DNA from: Paenibacillus chibensis
GTDB taxonomy: Bacteria > Bacillota > Bacilli > Paenibacillales > Paenibacillaceae
Assembly (NCBI RefSeq): GCF_004001045.1
Contig: NZ_BIMK01000034.1
Span: forward strand, 1-51,423
Direction of reading: 5' to 3'
DNA: 51,423 nt
Position numbers and translations under genes: made by a program. The notes beneath the pieces were generated by a model. It saw nothing but the letters and a program-made list of their open reading frames with translations, ran no database searches and was not told the origin of the DNA. Of this stretch, positions 7,697-14,307 are shown in pieces. Each line of letters opens with the position of its first letter. Within the stretch, counting starts at the first letter, position 1.

Positions 7697-8152
7697 ATGA
7701 TGAATAACGATGAACTTTTAAAAGAAGAAATCAGCAACCATTTGCTGGATGTGTTCAAAGCATTTAACAAACAGGATCGCAAGAACCGGGACTATGGCGT
7801 GGATGAGCCCTTATTTCATTCGGAGGTCTACACGCTGAATGAGATCCGGGAGCATGAAGGCATCCACATTACGGCACTGGCGGAACGCTGCGGCGTGACG
7901 AAAGGGGCGATATCCCAGGTTCTGAAAAAGCTTGAACAGAAAGGGCTTGTCACGAAAGAAAAGGATGCACGCAACCAGTCGAGATTAATGCTGAAGGTCA
8001 CGCCAAAAGGAGAAGTGGCGTACGCTCGTCATCTGGATTACCAAAACCAATTCAAAGCAATGGTGGTGCAGGTCTTGGGGAATGCCCCCGACGATCAGGT
8101 GAAGTTTATGAAGGATTTCTTAATGACGCTGGAAAAGCAACTAGACAAATAA
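7697..8152 (+). CDS. MarR family transcriptional regulator
   Basis: The product is 151 residues from the ATG at 7697 (a second ATG follows at 7700). It is a winged-helix MarR protein: the recognition region IHITALAERCGVTKGAISQVLKKLEQKGLV spans about residues 55-84, followed by the wing (EKDARNQSRLMLKVTPKGE) and a C-terminal dimerisation helix. It probably represses itself and the next gene through the two identical inverted repeats. The open frame runs further upstream, but the promoter overlaps that part. The predicted transcript starts at or next to the ATG, with no room for a ribosome site, so the mRNA may be leaderless. The inducer is unknown. Confidence 0.85.
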   Translation: MMNNDELLKEEISNHLLDVFKAFNKQDRKNRDYGVDEPLFHSEVYTLNEIREHEGIHITALAERCGVTKGAISQVLKKLEQKGLVTKEKDARNQSRLMLKVTPKGEVAYARHLDYQNQFKAMVVQVLGNAPDDQVKFMKDFLMTLEKQLDK

Positions 8153-8162
8153 CATAATTTTT

Positions 8163-8191
8163 TTGTTCAATGTGTTTAGTATCTATACACT
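8163..8191 (+). promoter_or_regulatory. Promoter of the DoxX-like gene
   Basis: TTGTTC (8163-8168), 17-base spacer and TACACT (8186-8191). Geometry and much of the sequence match the MarR gene promoter at 7661-7689. Confidence 0.55.
8173..8189 (+). promoter_or_regulatory. Inverted-repeat operator, copy 2
   Basis: TGTTTAG-TAT-CTATACA has the same arms and spacing as the site at 7671-7687 and the same position relative to the -10. This points to control of the DoxX-like gene by the MarR protein. Confidence 0.6.
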
Positions 8192-8213
8192 TAAAATGAA
8201 TGGAGGTTATTTC

Positions 8214-8705
8214 ATGGAGCCGCTGATCGTGCTTGTTGTCGTTTCGCTCGTTCTTTTTATTGCAGGAGCTGCGGGAGTCAGACGCTTACGTCCATGGCCA
8301 ATCCCGCTTCGGGGCGGACTCGCGGCGATGTTTATGCTGACAGGGACGGTTCACTTCGTGTATCTTCGCTCGGATCTTGTCGGCATGGTGCCGCCGATCT
8401 TACCGTATCCCGGTTTGATCGTGACGATCACAGGGGTATTGGAATTGGCAGGTGCAATAGGGTTATTATGGCGTCCGACTGTCTTATGGGCAGCCGGCGG
8501 ATTGACGCTGCTGTTAATCGCCATGTTTCCTGCCAATCTGTACATCGCGTTGAATGGCCTCGCCACAAGCCCGGAAGATGAATTGATCCCCCGCACGCTC
8601 ATGCAAATCCTGTTTTTGTCGGTGAGCTCAGCCATCTGGATCTATTACCTGCGGCATCGATCTGTGCGGAGATACGGTAAGGATTTTGGGCAGCTGAGAA
8701 GTTAA
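8214..8705 (+). CDS. DoxX-like four-helix membrane protein
   Basis: The product is 163 residues with about four to five hydrophobic helices (near residues 3-20, 35-52, 72-92, 97-118 and 130-150). The blocks TGTVHFVYLRSDLVGMVPP and GVLELAGAIGLLW are typical of DoxX-like proteins (COG4270-type). Family members are often part of thiol, quinone or oxidative stress responses, but the activity is not established. The start is fixed by GGAGG at 8202-8206, seven bases before ATG. Control by the adjacent MarR protein is inferred from the shared operator, a pairing like MhqR with the DoxX-like MhqP in Bacillus. A terminator follows. Confidence 0.8.
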   Translation: MEPLIVLVVVSLVLFIAGAAGVRRLRPWPIPLRGGLAAMFMLTGTVHFVYLRSDLVGMVPPILPYPGLIVTITGVLELAGAIGLLWRPTVLWAAGGLTLLLIAMFPANLYIALNGLATSPEDELIPRTLMQILFLSVSSAIWIYYLRHRSVRRYGKDFGQLRS

Positions 8706-8710
8706 TGTTG

Positions 8711-8742
8711 AAATACCCTCTCTTAATGATAGGGTATTTTTT
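8711..8742 (+). terminator. Terminator after the DoxX-like gene
   Basis: AATACCCT and AGGGTATT form an eight-pair stem around an 11-base loop, followed by a T-run. Confidence 0.8.
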
Positions 8743-8890
8743 AAATTTATTCTGGAGTGGGAGTGAATGCTTAAGGTAGGCGGTGAGGAATGAGATCCAA
8801 ATGATCTTTATGGTGTGAGCATAACGAGAGAATAGAGAGAAGCCAAAGTCCTTCAGGCGTGTGGTATCCAAGACGAGGAAAATCATTACA

Positions 8891-8908
8891 ATTTGTCATA
8901 TGACAAAT
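8891..8908. promoter_or_regulatory. Perfect 18-bp palindrome, possible operator
   Basis: ATTTGTCATATGACAAAT reads identically on both strands. A further ATGACAA follows at 8911-8917, giving a direct repeat of the right half. It lies about 50 bases upstream of a -10-like TAGAAT (8956-8961) and 150 bases before the SLH protein start. A dimeric regulator site is likely; the regulator is not identifiable. Confidence 0.45.
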
Positions 8909-9057
8909 CGATGACAACGGTCACTATTCAGTAAAGCAATGGGTCTGGTAATCTGTAGAATAAGGTAATGCGATAAGGGATTGTAGTGTCGAAAATGGGT
9001 CGTTCCCTGACTAAGCTCCAAATAATATCTCATCATAATGAAAGAAGGTCAGTATTT

Positions 9058-11664
9058 TTGAAAAGAAAGATTATTGCCAGCACCATTGCTCTTTCTACGA
9101 TGTTGAGCCCGGTATCGGCCTTCGCGGATACCAATAATGTACTGATGGTCGCCGAGGCGCCTACGGATGCGTTGCAGCAGGCTCGACTCTTGGGACTGAT
9201 GCAAGGTGACCCGAATGGGGGGATGCGTCCTAACGATGCTTTGACGCGCGCGCAGCTCGCCGTCATTCTTTGCAATTTATTCCATCTAGACATGACTCCG
9301 GTGCAATCTTCCGGCTTCTTGGATGTATCTCCGTCCGGCTGGAGCGCGGGTGCTATTCATGGGGTTATTCAAGCTGGAATCATGAACGGATACGGTCAGA
9401 AATTCGGTCCCAACGATCAAATTACCCGTGAGCAACTGGCGGTCGTGCTGGTGCGCGCGCTTGGCATTGACGCTCAGGGCAAAGGGGAGAACTTGCCTTC
9501 CGATCTCAAAGCATTGACCAGCTCATGGGCGCAGAATGCCGTCCAAACGATCCGCGAACTGGGGTACATGGAACTGAACGGCAGCCTGCAACAAGAGCTG
9601 AAACGCCAAGAAATCGCCGCCGTCATCATCAACGTGGTCGATCATCCGGCAGGGGAAGTCCAGGTTGGAAGCAGAACCATTACAATTGGCGGAATTGCTT
9701 ATGAAGTTCCTGATGGACTGCAAGGAGTGCTGAACGCAGATAACGCCGGAGCATTGAAAGACTCCAAACTGGAGTTTGCCCGCAACGGCTTCACAATTAC
9801 CGGATTGAAGCGCTTGGAACTAAATGCTGCGGACAGCGTGCTCGACGCGAACCATACGGAACTGACCGCAGATGTAGTCGCCAATGCCAAGGTTGCGCTG
9901 AAGAACATGAAAGTCACGGGTAAACTGACGGTTAATGGGTCAGCTCTCGATATGGATAACGTAACGTTTACGTTGGTGGAACTGGCAGGTTCAGATGTGA
10001 CGTTCAAGGCGAAAGGTAAATCTAGCACCGTTGTTTTGGTTACGGGCGCAAAAGCCTCGATCGGAACCGATGCCGACGCGATCGTGAAGAGACTGCAAGT
10101 AGGAGGAAGCACAGCCTATCTAGAGATAAAAGGTCATGTTCAACAGCTCGAAATCAACGAGCCGACACAGGTCAAGATTATTCTTGCCCAAGGGGCGAAG
10201 GTGGACAACGTCTTGGTGTCGAATACCGCGAAGCTGAAAAACTTCTTCGTCGATTACGATAAAATCAAATCCAGTCTCCCCGTCGTGAACAACGGTCCCA
10301 ATCCCGATTTGAACGCGCCGGCTCAGTCTTATAGCAGCAGCCCCCAATCTAGCACTAACCCTCAGCCTGGCGTGGACAAAACAGCACTAATTTCGAAGAT
10401 TGCCGAAGCCGACGCGCTCAAAGTCCAGCACACCGTCGGCAATAACGCAGGCCAAGTGACGCAAGCGGCATGGGATGCGTTCGTTGCGGCCATTCAAGCC
10501 GCGACGAATGTAAGCTCCAGCGGACAAGCGACCCAGCAGCAGGTGAACAGCGCGCTGACCGTACTCACGCAAGCGATCGCCGATTTTCAAGCGGCCTATC
10601 ACCCTCAACCGATTGTGGATAAAACAGCATTGGATTTAAAGATTGCCGAAGCCGATGCGCTCAAAGCGCAACACACCGTCGGCAATAACGCGGGCCAAGT
10701 GACGCAAGCGGTATGGGATGCTTTTGCTGCGGCGATTCAAGCCGCGTCAAGCGTAAGCTCGAGCGTGCAAGCGACCCAGCAGCAGGTGAACAGCGCACTG
10801 AATGCATTAACGCAAGCGATCGCCGATTTTCAAGCGGAATACTCGCAAGATCTGTCCATCTCGTTGGCGCCAGGTGCTCAATTCCCTTTCAATAACGCCA
10901 CAAGCAACAACGTCACGATCTCCGATACGGATTGGGTGTCGGCACCAGGGACGCATTACCAATACTCCAAGCGCAACATCAAAGACTTGATCAAGGTCAA
11001 AAGAGGCACCAAGGAAGAAGGGTTCAAATACGACTCCGTTACCCAATCCTTCTACGTTTATGATCTCGCAGATAATGGCACACTTGACCTCAGCAATCAG
11101 AGGGGGGAGGTTAAATTGACGGCAACCACAACCGATATTAACCTTTCCGGAAATGTTACGTATGGCGTCTACGTCAAGGCTAGCGACTCAGCCTACACCG
11201 CCACGTCGGCCGCGATTGACTTCGAATTGTTCGAGGGCAGCAATTCGAAAGGGAAAGTCAGCTTGCCGATTTTGCTGGACCGCACCTCGCCTGCTTGGAC
11301 GGGAGGATCCTGGACGTCTGCAAGCGGTTCCGACTTAGCGAAGATCACGGTAAACAGTAATGAGCCGATCTTTATTACTGGTGTGATTGGCTCAATAGCT
11401 TCCGTTCAAGTCGATTACTCGCAATCAGGTGATTTTACGGACACGGTTCAGGTACCCCTTAATCCAACGAACGGGTATGCCAAATTCGAAGCGGTCGGAA
11501 ACGATCTGTTTATTTACATAACGCAGGCTTGGATCGACATGATGAATCAAACCAAACCGCCGACAGCTGTAAGCAAGTTCCGGATCACCATGAACGGCAT
11601 CTATGATTACGCGAACAACGAAGCCGCGAATCGGGTTGTCCTTATCGATGTCTCAAGTTTCTAA
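9058..11664 (+). CDS. SLH-domain cell-surface protein with tandem 81-residue repeats
   Basis: Starting at TTG 9058 (AGAAGG nine bases upstream) the protein is 868 residues and begins with a clean signal peptide, cleaved after SAFA at about residue 23. Three SLH domains follow (about 38-80, 86-140 and 155-197), which anchor proteins to pyruvylated secondary cell-wall polymer. Residues 205-415 consist of many short beta-strands with Asn/Asp/Val periodicity, probably a beta-solenoid. A Ser/Pro/Gln linker leads to two nearly identical 81-residue helical repeats (about 439-595, FIVAR-like). A C-terminal 270 residues is beta-rich and unrecognised. The open frame extends upstream to 8986, but the signal peptide fixes the start. 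The next gene overlaps its 3' end by 17 bases. Function is likely structural or adhesive. Confidence 0.85.
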   Translation: MKRKIIASTIALSTMLSPVSAFADTNNVLMVAEAPTDALQQARLLGLMQGDPNGGMRPNDALTRAQLAVILCNLFHLDMTPVQSSGFLDVSPSGWSAGAIHGVIQAGIMNGYGQKFGPNDQITREQLAVVLVRALGIDAQGKGENLPSDLKALTSSWAQNAVQTIRELGYMELNGSLQQELKRQEIAAVIINVVDHPAGEVQVGSRTITIGGIAYEVPDGLQGVLNADNAGALKDSKLEFARNGFTITGLKRLELNAADSVLDANHTELTADVVANAKVALKNMKVTGKLTVNGSALDMDNVTFTLVELAGSDVTFKAKGKSSTVVLVTGAKASIGTDADAIVKRLQVGGSTAYLEIKGHVQQLEINEPTQVKIILAQGAKVDNVLVSNTAKLKNFFVDYDKIKSSLPVVNNGPNPDLNAPAQSYSSSPQSSTNPQPGVDKTALISKIAEADALKVQHTVGNNAGQVTQAAWDAFVAAIQAATNVSSSGQATQQQVNSALTVLTQAIADFQAAYHPQPIVDKTALDLKIAEADALKAQHTVGNNAGQVTQAVWDAFAAAIQAASSVSSSVQATQQQVNSALNALTQAIADFQAEYSQDLSISLAPGAQFPFNNATSNNVTISDTDWVSAPGTHYQYSKRNIKDLIKVKRGTKEEGFKYDSVTQSFYVYDLADNGTLDLSNQRGEVKLTATTTDINLSGNVTYGVYVKASDSAYTATSAAIDFELFEGSNSKGKVSLPILLDRTSPAWTGGSWTSASGSDLAKITVNSNEPIFITGVIGSIASVQVDYSQSGDFTDTVQVPLNPTNGYAKFEAVGNDLFIYITQAWIDMMNQTKPPTAVSKFRITMNGIYDYANNEAANRVVLIDVSSF
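10372..10845 (+). repeat. Two tandem 243-bp repeats inside the SLH gene
   Basis: Copies start at 10372 and 10615 with a period of 243 bases (81 codons). Each encodes VDKTAL...IAEADALK...TVGNNAGQVTQ...TQAIADFQA. The high DNA identity suggests recent duplication or continuing homogenisation. Confidence 0.85.
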
Positions 11665-12553
11665 TTCGCAGCCGGTCGTCGTTCAAGCGTTTCACGGGGC
11701 CGTGCCCATTGCGTTCTTGCGGTTTGCCAATCCGGAGACTCGCCTTCTTCTACAGCAGCATCCGTCGTCCTTCGTTGCGGCGGGGGCGTTTAGGGTGGAG
11801 GGATCGGTTGGAGAACCTGTAGGCCTGGCCGTGGCGCGACAGGAGGAAGGTTCGTCCGTTGCGCATCTGCTGACGGTCTTCGTGAAGGAATCCGAACGCC
11901 GTCAGGGCATCGGCCGTCGCCTGCTCGGCACATTGGAAAGCTCCCTGAGAGGGAAAGGGATACGGGCCGTACTGGTCGAGTACCTCGAACAGGCGGAGCC
12001 AAGCTCAGGCGCGGACGCGTATCTGGTCGATTGCGGTTATGAGGCGCCGAAGCCGGGCATCTTGGTTTGGAGCGGGCCGGTCGAGATCATGCGGAGCTAT
12101 TCGTTTATCGATCGAGTTCCGTTGCCGGACTCGTTTGAGATGGCTGCGTGGACGACGCTCACTCAAGCGGAGCGGATGTATGTCCAGCAAGGGGAAGGCG
12201 ACTGGGTGCCGCCCAACTTCTCCCCCTTCGAAGATGAAGACTCGATCGACCCGGAACGAAGTTTGGTTTTACGTTACCTGGGCGAGGTGGTCGGTTGGAT
12301 GCTGGTCGAGTCATTCGATGAACAGACCGTGTTGTTCAAGACGATGTTCGTTCATCGCAGCTTCCAACGCACGGGGCGCGGCATCGCGTTAATCGCGCAG
12401 GCATGCAGGCGCGTGTTGAACGAGAAGAGGTATACGCACGGGTATTTCTTCGTCGAAGCGGACAATCAGGACATGGTGCGTTTCATGAACAGGCATCTCT
12501 ATCATCCGGATGTGGTATGCGAAGTGTTGTGGCGAACGGCCAAGAAATATTGA
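11648..12553 (+). CDS. Tandem GNAT-domain N-acetyltransferase
   Basis: The product is about 301 residues from the ATG at 11648. It has two GNAT folds. The N-terminal one carries LLTVFVKESERRQGIGRRLLG (about residue 75-95), an R-x-x-G-x-G acetyl-CoA site. The C-terminal one carries MFVHRSFQRTGRGIALIAQA (about residue 230-250) and a typical EADNQDMVRFMNRH tail. Both sites look intact, so either could be active. The substrate is unknown. Its start overlaps the end of the SLH gene by 17 bases and it lacks its own ribosome site, indicating translational coupling. A strong terminator follows. Confidence 0.75.
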   Translation: MSQVSNSQPVVVQAFHGAVPIAFLRFANPETRLLLQQHPSSFVAAGAFRVEGSVGEPVGLAVARQEEGSSVAHLLTVFVKESERRQGIGRRLLGTLESSLRGKGIRAVLVEYLEQAEPSSGADAYLVDCGYEAPKPGILVWSGPVEIMRSYSFIDRVPLPDSFEMAAWTTLTQAERMYVQQGEGDWVPPNFSPFEDEDSIDPERSLVLRYLGEVVGWMLVESFDEQTVLFKTMFVHRSFQRTGRGIALIAQACRRVLNEKRYTHGYFFVEADNQDMVRFMNRHLYHPDVVCEVLWRTAKKY

Positions 12554-12556
12554 TCT

Positions 12557-12600
12557 GAAAAGAAAGAACAACCGCGGCACTTGGGTTGTTCTTTCTTTTA
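12557..12600 (+). terminator. Strong terminator after the GNAT gene
   Basis: AAAAGAAAGAACAACC pairs with GGTTGTTCTTTCTTTT (16 pairs) around a ten-base loop; the T-rich arm itself serves as the tail. Confidence 0.85.
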
Positions 12601-12667
12601 GTCCTATGGATGTGCAGCTTCATTGACCAGAACCGCTGGCTCAACATGGCGACCAATGAACCCAAAG

Positions 12668-12698
12668 AAACGGACTGGCGTTGGACCAGTCCGTTTTT
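12668..12698 (+). terminator. Second terminator, before the SLH remnant
   Basis: AAACGGACTGG and CCAGTCCGTTT form a perfect 11-pair stem with a seven-base loop, followed by TTTAA. It probably ended the upstream part of the ancestral SLH gene's neighbour, or is an extra stop for the GNAT transcript. Confidence 0.8.
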
Positions 12699-13389
12699 AA
12701 TTGGATCAAACGGATCGCCGGCATACGCCCCGTCCCGACGAAGTTCACCACAATTGACGGGAAGCCGGCTGCCGTTGTTCTTACGCTCGCGAATAACCCG
12801 CTTGTTCTGGTATCCAAGCCATCCGGGCTAACAGACCTGCAAGGACATTGGGCAGCGGCCGAAATTCGCGATCTGAATAGCCGGCTGATCATTCAAGGGA
12901 TCGACGAAACGCGGTTCGCGCCGGAAGCCGCGGTGACCCGCGCGGAGCTTGCCGCTCTGTTATCCAGAGCGCTAGGCTTGCCGGAAGGTGGCGGAGAGCC
13001 GTCGCAGTTCCTGGATGTAAGCTCATCATGCTGGTATAGCGGAGCCGTTGAAGCAGTACACGCATACCATATGATGGACGGGCTCGATAACGGGAGCTTT
13101 GCTCCGGCACCAGAAGGTATCGCGGCAGGAGGTGATCGTGACGGTCATTCGGGCGCTTCAACTGGCCGGAGCCGCTCTGTCTGATAACAGCGCCGGGGAG
13201 GGCGTGGATCTATCCGCTTACTCCGACGGCGGCGAGGTCGGCGAGTGGGCCAAGTCCGCGATCGCTACGGCGATCCGGCAAGGCCTCGTGAAGGGATACG
13301 GCAGCGAGCTGCGTCCACAGAAATTGCTGACGCGAGCTGAGATGAGCGTGCTGTTGTACCGGATGCTGGAGGGGATTTTTTGTGGGTAA
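12699..13389 (+). pseudogene. Decayed C-terminal fragment of an SLH protein
   Basis: The frame shows a VPTKFTTIDGKPAAVV segment and then SLH domains (HWAAAEIRDL...IIQGIDETRFAPEAAVTRAELAALLSRALGL, and a second with FLDVSSSCWYSGAVEAV). These match the C-terminal anchor typical of very large Paenibacillus surface proteins. No start or signal peptide exists; the frame emerges from a terminator hairpin. Near 13107-13110 an extra base breaks the frame: before it reads GSFAP, after it reads QKVSRQEVIVTVIRAL and a third SLH (WAKSAIATAIRQGLVKGYG...LLTRAEMSVLLYRML). Removing one base restores a continuous three-SLH module. It is 5'-truncated and frameshifted, so almost certainly a remnant. Confidence 0.8.
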
Positions 13390-13460
13390 AACAGGCAGGA
13401 AGAAGCATGATTCGCTTTAAACAGATGGAGAATACAGCACCTAACAACAATATAACGTTC

Positions 13461-13488
13461 TTGACAAGGCGAAATCGCATGTTATCAT
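13461..13488 (+). promoter_or_regulatory. Promoter of the TetR gene
   Basis: A perfect TTGACA (13461-13466), 16-base spacer and TATCAT (13483-13488). A GACAGGCAGTCGGTC stretch at about 13508-13523, downstream of the -10, resembles TetR-family self-operators but is an imperfect palindrome. Confidence 0.6.
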
Positions 13489-13546
13489 CTAACTTAGAGG
13501 CAAATAGACAGGCAGTCGGTCGGTGTGGTGAGGAGATGAATGAAAA

Positions 13547-14191
13547 ATGAGGGTTGTAAAAGAGGCCGAGGAACGTATAAACGAAATACTGGATGCGGCT
13601 GATGAGCTATTTTTTCAGAAGGGCTTTGACGGGACGAGTACCAACGATATTCTGGACAAGGTTGGGATTGCTCGGGGAACCTTATACCATCACTTCAAAT
13701 CGAAGGAAGATATTATGGATGCGCTGATTGAACGATATAAGGTTCGTCTATTAGATGCAGCGCAGGAAGTGGCCGAGAACAAGAGCATACCTGTCGTCGA
13801 GCGCATGATCCATGTCATGATGTCATTGAAAATAAGCGGCGGAAGCAGCGCAGAAATGATGGAGCATATTCATAAACCGCAGAATGCGCTTATGCATCAG
13901 AAAATTCAAAGAGTCATTGTCAGCGGAATTACGCCTATTCTAGCAGAAATGATCCGGGAGGGAGTTCAGCAGGGGGTGTTTGACACCCCGTTTCCGTATG
14001 AGTGTATGGAGATGATTATGATCTATGCCAATACGGTTTTTGATGATGATTACGTGGGAATGACGAGCGAAGAGCTCGCTGCACGCATGCATGCACTGGT
14101 TTTCAATGTGGAAAGAATGCTTGGTGTCAAGTCAGGGGGACTCATGCACATTATGAAGATATTCGACAACAAGACTACTGATAACAGTTGA
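13547..14191 (+). CDS. TetR family transcriptional regulator
   Basis: The 214-residue protein has an N-terminal TetR helix-turn-helix (about residues 8-55) with ILDAADELFFQKGFDGTSTNDI and the recognition helix ARGTLYHHFKSKEDIMDAL. The rest is an all-helical ligand-binding and dimerisation domain of unknown specificity. It stands alone behind a sigma-A promoter and 116 bases before the FtsX-type permease and ATPase genes, in the same direction, and is the likely regulator of that transporter. GAGGAG lies about 12 bases upstream of the ATG. Confidence 0.88.
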   Translation: MRVVKEAEERINEILDAADELFFQKGFDGTSTNDILDKVGIARGTLYHHFKSKEDIMDALIERYKVRLLDAAQEVAENKSIPVVERMIHVMMSLKISGGSSAEMMEHIHKPQNALMHQKIQRVIVSGITPILAEMIREGVQQGVFDTPFPYECMEMIMIYANTVFDDDYVGMTSEELAARMHALVFNVERMLGVKSGGLMHIMKIFDNKTTDNS

Positions 14192-14307
14192 TATATGCAC
14201 ATTGTTTGCAGCTGCTGCATCCACACTTATTGTGCACAGTGGTCTTGCTTCAGCAACTTTATGTATAACTTAAAGACAGTTCCTAAGCATGAAAACAGAG
14301 GTGGCCC

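Noticed and set aside
12681..12698. Apparent TTG start of the SLH remnant
   Set aside because: It lies inside the loop and arm of a strong terminator hairpin, so it is not a real start.
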